Source of the DNA: Gammaproteobacteria bacterium
Lineage (GTDB): Bacteria > Pseudomonadota > Gammaproteobacteria > Enterobacterales > Alteromonadaceae
Assembly (NCBI GenBank): GCA_017302255.1
Contig: JAFLDV010000022.1
Span: forward strand, 1 to 64,000
Direction of reading: 5' to 3'
Length of the DNA stretch: 64,000 bases
A program made the position numbers and the translations under genes. Positions 19,341 through 27,332 of the stretch are shown here, one piece after another. The notes under the pieces are model-generated. The model had not been told where the DNA came from and did no database searches. It was given only the letters and a program-made list of their open reading frames with translations. The first letter of the stretch is position 1, and the number at the start of each line of letters is the position of its first letter.

Positions 19341-20302
19341 AGTGTTGCCCCTGCAAAATCTAAAGGATGGTCTTGGCTAAACAAGGCAAAATTATCACGA
19401 CTGACAATAGCGCCTGTGTGTTGCACGACGAACCCTGCCAGCGCCGCAGCATACTCAGCAGACTTCACCGCATTGGCGCCTTGCAATCTTGCCGCTAAGT
19501 AACCGCCATTAAAGGAATCGCCTGCTGCCGTGGTATCTACCACCTTTTTCACTTGCACAGCCGAGATGGCTTGGCTTTGTCCGTCGGCGTAAAGCAATAC
19601 TCCCTCTTTGCCGTTCTTAACTAAGATTTCCGGTACACCCAAGGCTTTCAGTTGGGCGAGCACATCTTCGGCGTGATTCGCTTCAAATAACACCTTGTGA
19701 TCATCAAGCCCTGGTAGCGCAATGTCGGCAAGCTGATAGGCTTTAATAAATGCTTCGCGACATTGCGCGATATCATTGCCATTGTTTTGCCAAAGCGCTG
19801 GCCGATAATTTGGATCGAAAATGAGTTTAATGCCGGCTGCTTTTAGCTTCGCAAGCAAGACAAACAACTGTTCGCGATCCGCTGCGGACAAAATAGCCAA
19901 GCTAATGCCCGAGAAATAGAACCACTGACTAGTTAATAACTCCGCTTGCTTTTGCTGGGCCGCAAATAATTGCATCACTTGTTTTGCCGCAGAACTATCG
20001 CGCCAATAGACAAAACTGCGCTCGCCAAAACAGTCGGTGTTAATCATATAAAGACCTGGCCGGGCAGTTTTATTTCGAAGTAATAACGAGGTGCCAATCT
20101 TCTCGGCATCGACCGCGGCGACCAGTTGGTCACTGACTAGATCGGTACCGACCGCAGAGAAAAATTGTACGTCTAAATTTGGCGCTGCCCGTTTCAGATA
20201 AACGGCAGTGTTATAGACATCTCCAGCAAAGTTTTGGTGGTAGACATTTTCTACCAGCTGAAAAAACTCAACCATGCACTCGCCAAGTAATACAATTTTC
20301 AT
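19337..20302 (-). CDS. kdgK: 2-dehydro-3-deoxygluconokinase (PfkB family)
   Basis: Phosphorylates 2-keto-3-deoxygluconate to KDPG with ATP in the cytosol. About 321 residues with the PfkB fold: N-terminal GECMVEFFQL, IFDPNYRPALW, and the ATP/anion-hole signature VVDTTAAGDSFNGGYLAARL with the catalytic Asp. The chosen start is the ATG at 20302, with AAGGA seven bases upstream; a GTG directly before it is in frame. The stop overlaps the next gene by 4 nt. It lies 82 bp after eda, the enzyme that uses its product. Confidence 0.92.
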   Translation of the reverse strand: MKIVLLGECMVEFFQLVENVYHQNFAGDVYNTAVYLKRAAPNLDVQFFSAVGTDLVSDQLVAAVDAEKIGTSLLLRNKTARPGLYMINTDCFGERSFVYWRDSSAAKQVMQLFAAQQKQAELLTSQWFYFSGISLAILSAADREQLFVLLAKLKAAGIKLIFDPNYRPALWQNNGNDIAQCREAFIKAYQLADIALPGLDDHKVLFEANHAEDVLAQLKALGVPEILVKNGKEGVLLYADGQSQAISAVQVKKVVDTTAAGDSFNGGYLAARLQGANAVKSAEYAAALAGFVVQHTGAIVSRDNFALFSQDHPLDFAGATL

Positions 20303-20384
20303 CACGCATTCCTTTTGTCGAACTAATGTCGTTTTTCTTAAACTTGCTGTGTTTATGCCTGCTTTTTATGCCTGCATTTTTTAA

Positions 20385-21035
20385 TTAGGCTTGCTTTCGC
20401 AGGGGCTCAACCGCAGCCAAGGCCAGTGATTGCTCCACCAGACCAGTAATGGCCTGATAATCGCCAGCTCGCACTAAATCAGCAGGCGTGAGCCAACTGC
20501 CACCAACCACAAACACATTCGGCAATTGCAAAAACTCCTGCAAATTGTGCAGACCAATGCCACCTGTCGGACAGAACTTCACTTGCCGGAAAATCGATGA
20601 CAACGCATTTAACATGGCACTGCCGCCACTCAAATGCGCGGGGAAAAACTTCAATTCGGTTAAGCCCATTTCCAGCGCCATCGCAATTTCCGACGCAGTA
20701 GAAACGCCCGGAGCCAGCGGTAAACCGGTACCAATCATCGCGCTTAATAGTGCTGGAGTACTGGCTGGACTCACTAAAAACTGCGCGCCAGCATTTTTGG
20801 CATTCACGGCATCTGCACCAGACAAAATAGTCCCAGCGCCAACTTTTAATTGCGGCAGCGCCTGACGGATTTTCGAAATAGACTCCAAAGCTGTTGGTGT
20901 TCTTAGCACCACCTCAACCGCGCTAACACCACCTTGATACATGGCTTGTGCAATAGCCACCGCGACCGCTGGCTGCTCGGTTTGAATGATCGGCAGTAAC
21001 GGACTGCCGCCTAACAATGACACTAACGACTTCAT
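20385..21035 (-). CDS. eda: KDPG aldolase (2-dehydro-3-deoxyphosphogluconate aldolase)
   Basis: Class I aldolase that splits KDPG into pyruvate and glyceraldehyde 3-phosphate, the final Entner-Doudoroff step. 216 residues, family length. The base Glu lies in AVEVVLRT and the Schiff-base Lys in ELKFFPAHLSGG; the phosphate-binding CPTGGIGLHNL follows. The ATG overlaps the stop of the upstream reductase by 4 nt, with GGAG seven bases upstream. Its presence in the uronate run suggests a dedicated copy beside any housekeeping ED enzyme. Confidence 0.95.
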   Translation of the reverse strand: MKSLVSLLGGSPLLPIIQTEQPAVAVAIAQAMYQGGVSAVEVVLRTPTALESISKIRQALPQLKVGAGTILSGADAVNAKNAGAQFLVSPASTPALLSAMIGTGLPLAPGVSTASEIAMALEMGLTELKFFPAHLSGGSAMLNALSSIFRQVKFCPTGGIGLHNLQEFLQLPNVFVVGGSWLTPADLVRAGDYQAITGLVEQSLALAAVEPLRKQA

Positions 21036-22600
21036 TTCAGTTCTCCAGAAGCTATGTGCGCGGACGCGTTTTTAGTAATGTCGGCGAGCAACTGTGCCGC
21101 TGCGTCCGGGGTTTTACCGGTAATGGCTGCCGCCGCAATGGGTGCTAGCTTTTGATACATGTCAGTTAAATCAGCTTTAAACTGTGCGGAATTACGTAAC
21201 TTATCCGAAAAAATTGGACAATCCGCTAACCATAAATCCACGTCCGCGGCCCGCCCCTGACAAGCCTCTGCAATCGGCAATAAACTAGCTGCTAATGGGT
21301 CAACCAAACTGATGCTCGGTTGTTGACTGGCGCGAAGCCGTAAAAAATGCAGCCAGCTCGCAATCGCTAAGGCTAAAAGTTTGATTGAACGGCCGGCCGC
21401 CAAATTGTCACTAATAATGGGCAAGATCCGCATCGGCAATTTTTGCGAGCCATCCCATGCAATTTGCGCTAACAAATGCCGGACAGAAGGATTCTGAAAA
21501 CGACGGAAAATATCAGCACTATATTGCTCGGCATTGAGCTCTGCTGGCGGAATAAATGACGGTAAAATTTCAGCGCTAGTCATCAAGCGCACCAGTGCCT
21601 GCAGCTCTACATGACTGACCGCATCTTCTACCGTTTCCAGTCCAAGCAACACGCCAAGATAGGCCAAAGTGGAATGTGGCGCGTTTAGTAAGCGCAGTTT
21701 GGCTTTTTCAAAAGCGCCAACATCACTGGTATAAATTACCCCTGCTTGTTCCCAAGCCGGTCGTGGCGATGGCAATACATCCTCAATTACCCACTGGCAG
21801 AACTGTTCGCGTTTGATTGGCCAAGCATCGCTATAACCAAGTTCTTGCGCCACAAGTTCTCGTAGGGCATCGTCGGTAGCTGGGGTAATACTATCAACCA
21901 TGGTGCTTGGACTAATTAGTTGCTGAGACAACCAATTTGCTAGCGCTGGCTCTAATTGCTCGGCGAACTGCAATAATGCCGCTTTAAGCTTTTTGCCATT
22001 ATCGGTCAAGTTATCACAGCTAATCACCACAAATGGCGGCACGTTTGCATCAAATCGCAGCTTTAACGCTTTAACTAACCAACCGATTGCTGATTTGGGT
22101 GTCGCTGCTCTGTGCTTTAAATCATGTTGAATATCGGGATGTTGCAGATCGAGGCCGCCAGCAGGCGTTAGGCAATAACCTTTTTCCGTGATGGTCATAG
22201 TGACAAAACTGGTGCTGGCGGCTGTTAAACGGGCCAGCACTTGCTCGGCTTGTGTCGTTGCAACCAGCACTTCGGCTATCGAACCTATTAACGAAAATTC
22301 GGTGTGCTGCTCCATCACCGCCAAAGTGTACAAACCATTTTGTGGTTCCAGCGCCTCAGCAACATCGGGAGTGCGCAACGACACGGCACAGATCCGCCAA
22401 TTGCCGCCCGCTTGTTGCATGGCTCTATGGGTATACCACGCTTGATGGCCGCGGAAAAAAGCACCAGGTCCTAAATGCACAATACCGATGCCAGGCTGCT
22501 GTGTTTGCGCTGGCGATTGCAAATAGCGCGGAAGACCAAAATCAGGCTTATTCGCAATAGCCAAACTAGCTGCGGTCTGAAGGCTAAGCCGAGGCATCAT
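21032..22600 (-). CDS. Mannitol dehydrogenase family hexuronate reductase (fructuronate/tagaturonate reductase)
   Basis: 522 residues of the long-chain polyol dehydrogenase family. The N-terminal Rossmann part contains GIVHLGPGAFFRGHQAWYTH and SLRTPDVAEAL; the catalytic domain has VDSITPAT and the signature KLRLLNAPHSTLAYLG with the active-site Lys. The sequence style is that of UxuB (fructuronate to mannonate) rather than E. coli UxaB. It sits between UxaC and Eda and shares the operon with altronate dehydratase; no mannonate dehydratase (UxuA) is seen. Context therefore argues for tagaturonate to altronate reduction, whereas sequence style argues for fructuronate. The symbol is left blank for that reason. 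Confidence 0.85.
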   Translation of the reverse strand: MMPRLSLQTAASLAIANKPDFGLPRYLQSPAQTQQPGIGIVHLGPGAFFRGHQAWYTHRAMQQAGGNWRICAVSLRTPDVAEALEPQNGLYTLAVMEQHTEFSLIGSIAEVLVATTQAEQVLARLTAASTSFVTMTITEKGYCLTPAGGLDLQHPDIQHDLKHRAATPKSAIGWLVKALKLRFDANVPPFVVISCDNLTDNGKKLKAALLQFAEQLEPALANWLSQQLISPSTMVDSITPATDDALRELVAQELGYSDAWPIKREQFCQWVIEDVLPSPRPAWEQAGVIYTSDVGAFEKAKLRLLNAPHSTLAYLGVLLGLETVEDAVSHVELQALVRLMTSAEILPSFIPPAELNAEQYSADIFRRFQNPSVRHLLAQIAWDGSQKLPMRILPIISDNLAAGRSIKLLALAIASWLHFLRLRASQQPSISLVDPLAASLLPIAEACQGRAADVDLWLADCPIFSDKLRNSAQFKADLTDMYQKLAPIAAAAITGKTPDAAAQLLADITKNASAHIASGELK

Positions 22601-24018
22601 AACCGCTCCAATTGATAAGCTTTTTTCACTAAGCCGTAAGTGAGTTCATAAGCCAATTCGGCAGCTTCTGCTTCACCTAATCGATGCTCGGCAACTAAAC
22701 CCGCCAAAAACCGACAATCAATACGGCGTGCTACGTCATGGCGCGCCGGAATGGACAAAAAGGCGCGGGTATCATCGTTAAAGCCAACTGTATTATAAAA
22801 GCCTGCTGTTTCAGTGACTTGATGTCTAAAGCGCAGCATGCCTTCTGGACTGTCGTGGAACCACCACGCAGGTCCAAGTTTTAGTGCTGGATAATGCCCT
22901 GCCAGTGGCGCAAGTTCACGGGCGTAGGTCGTTTCATCCAAGGTAAATAAAATGATAGTGAGCGCCGCTTCATTGCCGTATTTTTCCAATAACGGTTTTA
23001 AGTTACTGACAAACTCGGTTGGACTTGGAATATCGGCGCCTTTATCAGGACCAAATTTTTGGAAAATCTGCGAGTTATGATTGCGATGCGCACCTGGGTG
23101 AATTTGCATGGTCATGCCATCGACCAAACTCATGCCTGCCATTTCCGTTAGCATTTGTGCGCGGAACAATTCGGTTTCTTGCGAGTTGGCATTACCTGCC
23201 AGGCACTTTTGATACAGAGCGGCCGCTTCGGTCGCTGACAGATCTGCGGTTTTAGCCGTAGGATGACCATGATCCGTCGCTGTCGCGCCATGCTCACGAA
23301 ATACTTGTCGACGAATTCTCAGCGCTTGTAAGTAACCTTGATAGTTAGTGGTATCTTCGCCGGTAATTTCTGCCAGTTTGGCGATATTGTCGGCAAAATC
23401 AGCGCGGTCAGCATCAACTACGTCATCCGGCCTAAAAGTGGTTACCACACGTTTTTCATAGCCAGAGCCTTTAAGTGCCGCATGATACTTCAGATCATTT
23501 AATGCACCTTCAGTGGTGGCGATAAACTCGATATTGAATTTATCTAATAATGCACGTGGTCGAAAAGCATCAGTATTTAGTTGGCGGTTGATTTCATCGT
23601 AATAAAAATCAGCGCTGGCTGCGGTTAAGGTTTGGCGTAAGCCAAAGACATCATGAAATACCGAATCAAGCCAAATACGCGATGGCGTGCCACGAAACAA
23701 ATGATAATGATTAGCGAAAATATGAAAAATTTTGCGATAGTCGCTCTCTACTGCGACGCCATCTTTACGCCGGATCCCTAAAGACTCTAACGAGATCCCT
23801 TGGCTGTATAACATGCGAAACACGTAGTGATCTGGCAATAACAACAACCGCGTGGCATTTTCAAAAGATTCATCTTTGGCGAACCAGCGAGGATCAGTAT
23901 GACCATGAGGACTGACGATCGGCAAATGAGCAATTTGTTGATACAAACGTCTAGCGATATCCCGAACTACCGGATCTGCCGGAAACAAACGGTCTGGGTG
24001 TAAGGTTAATTCTGTCAT
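22597..24018 (-). CDS. uxaC: Uronate isomerase
   Basis: Converts galacturonate to tagaturonate (and glucuronate to fructuronate) in the cytosol. 473 residues, standard length. The N-terminal metal-binding motif HLPIVSPHGHTDPRWFA and the later KLGPAWWFHDSPEGMLRFR and GFNDDTRAFLSIPARHDVAR are characteristic. The ATG has AAGGAG upstream. It overlaps the downstream reductase by ATGA and follows altronate dehydratase by 81 bp, in the operon order uxaA-uxaC-reductase-eda-kdgK-gapN. Confidence 0.97.
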   Translation of the reverse strand: MTELTLHPDRLFPADPVVRDIARRLYQQIAHLPIVSPHGHTDPRWFAKDESFENATRLLLLPDHYVFRMLYSQGISLESLGIRRKDGVAVESDYRKIFHIFANHYHLFRGTPSRIWLDSVFHDVFGLRQTLTAASADFYYDEINRQLNTDAFRPRALLDKFNIEFIATTEGALNDLKYHAALKGSGYEKRVVTTFRPDDVVDADRADFADNIAKLAEITGEDTTNYQGYLQALRIRRQVFREHGATATDHGHPTAKTADLSATEAAALYQKCLAGNANSQETELFRAQMLTEMAGMSLVDGMTMQIHPGAHRNHNSQIFQKFGPDKGADIPSPTEFVSNLKPLLEKYGNEAALTIILFTLDETTYARELAPLAGHYPALKLGPAWWFHDSPEGMLRFRHQVTETAGFYNTVGFNDDTRAFLSIPARHDVARRIDCRFLAGLVAEHRLGEAEAAELAYELTYGLVKKAYQLERL

Positions 24019-24099
24019 CAGGGCTCCTTGGCCGAAAGACGGCGCTCTGCTTGAATACTTGGCGGCTAGCTGTATTGATAAAGGCTGACCAGCACGTTG

Positions 24100-25665
24100 T
24101 TAAAGGGTGACGCCATTTTTCCAAATCGCGATTTCTTTGTTATCACTGCGCTCGTTGCACGTCTTAGTGCCAGAGGCGACGGCAATCAAATAGCGGAAAA
24201 AATCAAATGCGAACTGCTCGGCTGACACGCCGGGTTGCAACATGGCGCCAGCATCAAAATCAATCCACTGGGGTTTATGCAAGGCCAGCCTTGAATTCGA
24301 AGATATTTTTACTGTCGGTACCGGAAAACCCAGCGGTGTGCCGCGTCCGGTGGTAAATAAAATTAGCGTTGCGCCAGCCGCGGTTAGCGCAGTTGACGAC
24401 ACCGCGTCATTGCCGGGACCTTGCAATAGCGTAAGACCTGGTACTTTGGCGACTTCACCGTAAGCAATCACCTGCTCGACAATGGCTGAACCGCCTTTTT
24501 GGATAGCACCTAGGGATTTTTCCTCAAGCGTGGTTAAACCGCCTGCTTTGTTACCCGGGCTTGGGTTTTCATAAACCGGTTGCTGATTGTCGATAAAATA
24601 CTGTTTAAATTCATTGACCAAATTGACCGTGTCTTGGAACACAGTTTCATTGCGTGCTCGTGCCATTAACACTTGCTCAGCGCCAAACATTTCCGGCGTT
24701 TCCGTCAGCACCACTTTGCCACCAGCTGCCGTGGCAAAGTCAGCCATCCGACCAACTAAAGCGTTCGCAGTTAAGCCGCTTAAACCATCGGAGCCGCCAC
24801 ATTTCATGCCCAGCACTAACTCAGAAATGGCACAAGCTTCGCGCTTATCGTTCGCCATCAATTGCAGCAATTCATCAACAGCTGCCAAACCTTCATCGAA
24901 CTCGTCACTGACTTGCTGAGCGTTAAAAGCGCGAACTCGAGAATGGTCGATGCCTTCACAAGCATCTAATAGCGCCGCTAATTGGTTGTTTTCACAACCA
25001 AGACCCAGAATTAACACCGCGCCAGCGTTGGGGTTTTGCGCAAGTCCCGCCAAAATGGTCCGGGTATGCTTTAAATCATCACCCAGCTGTGAACAGCCAA
25101 ATGGATGGGTATAAGCGAAGACACCATCGATATTGGCAAGGTTTTGTTGTTGCAAACGAGCATTGGCAGTTGCGGCAATACGCGTTGCAGCTCGATTGAC
25201 ACAGCCAACAGTATTTAAAATCCACAGCTCATTACGAGTACCGACTTTGCCGTTGGCCCGCCGATAACCCATAAAACTTTGCGGTAAATCCGCCGGAAAC
25301 GGCAAAGGCTGAGCAGCACAACCTTGGTATTGATATTCGGTTTTGCCGGATAACGCGGTTTGCACATTGTGCGAATGCAGATGATCGCCAGCCTTGACGG
25401 CTATGCTGGCAACACCAATGGCATAGCCGTATTTCACGACTTGCTCACCAATCGCTAATGGCGCTAACGCAATTTTATGACCGGCTGGAACCACAGAGTC
25501 CGTCACCACATGCTGCCAAGGTGCCGGTAATGTATAACCCATCGGTAATTCTTGTAATGCCACTACCACATTGTCGCGCGCATGGACCTGCCAGACTGCA
25601 ACTAAGGGCTTTGGCGACACCGGATCGGCAAGTGGCGCTGCACAACTGGGCTTGTTAAAGGTCAT
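24100..25665 (-). CDS. uxaA: Altronate dehydratase
   Basis: Dehydrates D-altronate to 2-keto-3-deoxygluconate. 521 residues with both halves of the family: an N-terminal SAF-type domain (about 30-115, ending AVKAGDHLHSHNVQTAL) and the large C-terminal dehydratase domain (FMGYRRANGKVGTRNELWIL, HPFGCSQLGDD, VLGMKCGGSDGLSGLTANA, FTTGRGTPLGFPVPTVKISS). The ATG has AGAGG seven bases upstream. It is the second gene of the GH28-led run, 42 bp after the polygalacturonase stop. Confidence 0.96.
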   Translation of the reverse strand: MTFNKPSCAAPLADPVSPKPLVAVWQVHARDNVVVALQELPMGYTLPAPWQHVVTDSVVPAGHKIALAPLAIGEQVVKYGYAIGVASIAVKAGDHLHSHNVQTALSGKTEYQYQGCAAQPLPFPADLPQSFMGYRRANGKVGTRNELWILNTVGCVNRAATRIAATANARLQQQNLANIDGVFAYTHPFGCSQLGDDLKHTRTILAGLAQNPNAGAVLILGLGCENNQLAALLDACEGIDHSRVRAFNAQQVSDEFDEGLAAVDELLQLMANDKREACAISELVLGMKCGGSDGLSGLTANALVGRMADFATAAGGKVVLTETPEMFGAEQVLMARARNETVFQDTVNLVNEFKQYFIDNQQPVYENPSPGNKAGGLTTLEEKSLGAIQKGGSAIVEQVIAYGEVAKVPGLTLLQGPGNDAVSSTALTAAGATLILFTTGRGTPLGFPVPTVKISSNSRLALHKPQWIDFDAGAMLQPGVSAEQFAFDFFRYLIAVASGTKTCNERSDNKEIAIWKNGVTL

Positions 25666-25707
25666 AATTTGCCTCTTAAATTAACTGGTTACTGGCAATA
25701 GCCTTAG

Positions 25708-27123
25708 CTAATTGCTTGGCTGCCAAGCGCTGCCATTTATCAGCACCTGCTTGCAGTCAAATTGCTCAACATGTTCAATCACGCCTAGGCTTTGGCTACG
25801 GATTTGCACTTGTTCAAGCGCCAAACCGACAATTGGTGCTCGAGCAAAACCCCGAAGTTCAAAGGCTCGCTCGGCCTTACTGACCCGGAAATTGCGCAGT
25901 TTAATGCCACGAACTTGTGGCAGAAATTGCCCGGCATCGCCTTCTTCGTAATAAAAATTAATCACCACGGCATCTTTCACTTGGCCGATGTCGATATCCC
26001 AAAGCGCGACATTTTCAATCAAGCCACCACGGACAGAATTGGTTTTAATACGCAGGCCTCGCTCAAGATCTGGGCTATTCATCACTAATCGCCGAGCATA
26101 AATATTGCGTGCACCACCAGAGATCTCACTGCCAATCACCACACCACCGTGCCCTGCCCGCATCACGCAGTCTTCGATAACCACGTTTTGAATTGGGGTT
26201 GCTAGGCGACGGCCATCGTTATTGCGACCGGATTTTAGGGCGATGCAATCGTCGCCTGTGTCAAATTGACAGCCACGAATAAGCACTCGCTCACAGGATT
26301 CCGGATCACAACCATCGGAATTCGGACCGTGACTAATGCAATTCACGCCTTCGATAACCACATCACGACATAACACCGGATTCATCAACCAAAACGGCGA
26401 GTTTTGTAAAGTCACACCGCTGATAAGCACACGGCTGCATTGATAAGTTTGAATTAATGACGGACGTAGACGGTTATCACGCAGCACACGCTCGCTGACC
26501 GGGGTGCCAGCTGCAACCCACTGTTGTAACTGGTCGCGCGAACGCTTTTGCGTATTTGCTGGATCGACCGGCCACGGAGTATGTTTCCACTCGCCTTTCC
26601 ACGGCCACCAATGTTGATTTGAACCACCGCCATCAATGATCCCTTCACCGGTGATGGCAATATTATCCGCGCCATAAGCGTAAATAAGTGGCTGGTAGCC
26701 CATCAATTCCATGCCTTCCCATCGCGTTTTCACCAAAGGCAAATAGCGTGTTGGATCTGGAATAAAAGCCAGCACGGCATTTTTCGCTAGGTGTAAGTTC
26801 ACGTTGGACTTGAGTGTCAAGGCACCCACTGCATAGCGCCCGGCCGGAATAACAACCTGACCACCACCGGAGGTATGACACAGGTCGATAAGACTTTGTA
26901 TCTCATGGGTAAAGTCCAGTAGCTCGGTACTGTTGCGCTCAGTTTTGAGGGCAAATTGACGCGCAGGAAAACTGGTCAGTTGTATACTGGCAATAATCGC
27001 ATCAGCTTGTTTCGCCAACTCATCATTTTGCGTGGATGGGTCCTGTTGGGCACAACGAGACAACACAGGCAAAGCAGCAAGTGCCAATGCTTGTTTTAAA
27101 TGCTGTCGTTTCGACCAATCCAT
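25708..27123 (-). CDS. Glycoside hydrolase family 28 polygalacturonase
   Basis: Hydrolyses alpha-1,4 bonds of (oligo)galacturonate. 471 residues with the right-handed beta-helix pattern. GH28 catalytic motifs: NSDGCDPESCE, FDTGDDCIALKSG, a G-H-G motif in RAGHGGVVIGSE, and RGLRIKTN. The N-terminus MDWSKRQHLKQALALAALPVLSRCAQQ is a charged plus hydrophobic leader ending in Cys, compatible with a lipoprotein, though Arg before the Cys is atypical of a lipobox. It heads the operon that breaks down galacturonate. The exo-acting type is suggested by periplasmic oligomer processing, but endo/exo mode cannot be read from sequence. Confidence 0.9.
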   Translation of the reverse strand: MDWSKRQHLKQALALAALPVLSRCAQQDPSTQNDELAKQADAIIASIQLTSFPARQFALKTERNSTELLDFTHEIQSLIDLCHTSGGGQVVIPAGRYAVGALTLKSNVNLHLAKNAVLAFIPDPTRYLPLVKTRWEGMELMGYQPLIYAYGADNIAITGEGIIDGGGSNQHWWPWKGEWKHTPWPVDPANTQKRSRDQLQQWVAAGTPVSERVLRDNRLRPSLIQTYQCSRVLISGVTLQNSPFWLMNPVLCRDVVIEGVNCISHGPNSDGCDPESCERVLIRGCQFDTGDDCIALKSGRNNDGRRLATPIQNVVIEDCVMRAGHGGVVIGSEISGGARNIYARRLVMNSPDLERGLRIKTNSVRGGLIENVALWDIDIGQVKDAVVINFYYEEGDAGQFLPQVRGIKLRNFRVSKAERAFELRGFARAPIVGLALEQVQIRSQSLGVIEHVEQFDCKQVLINGSAWQPSN

Positions 27124-27157
27124 ATTAAGACCTTGAACTTATTGCTACGTTTTAATA

Positions 27158-27186
27158 AGCATATACACCGCTGCCACCGGTGGCAA
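27158..27186 (-). promoter_or_regulatory. Promoter of the GH28-uxaA-uxaC-...-gapN run
   Basis: Minus strand: -35 TTGCCA (27181-27186), 17-bp spacer, -10 TATGCT (27158-27163), about 35 bp before the GH28 ATG. The perfect palindrome TGCCACCGGTGGCA covers most of the -35 and part of the spacer, as expected for a repressor site. Confidence 0.6.
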
Positions 27187-27219
27187 TAGTGTGACAAAAA
27201 TTTCTGCCACCGCGAGACA
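27172..27219. promoter_or_regulatory. Paired operator in front of the GH28 run
   Basis: Site 1, TGCCACCGGTGGCA (27172-27185), is a perfect 14-bp palindrome with a central CG, the hallmark of LacI-family operators. Site 2, TGCCACCGCGAGACA (27205-27219), keeps the left half-site. The starts are 33 bp apart. The same pair with the same spacing occurs at 36963-37010. The likely binder is the LacI-type regulator at 30362-31384 (inference). Confidence 0.7.
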
Positions 27220-27332
27220 TTTTGATTCCATATCTGAAATTATTGGCGCTGCCGCCGATGTGGTATTGGCTATATGACAGGACAAATCGACCAAGTAAAT
27301 ATGAATAAATCTGGAGTTTTGCGCATTTATCC

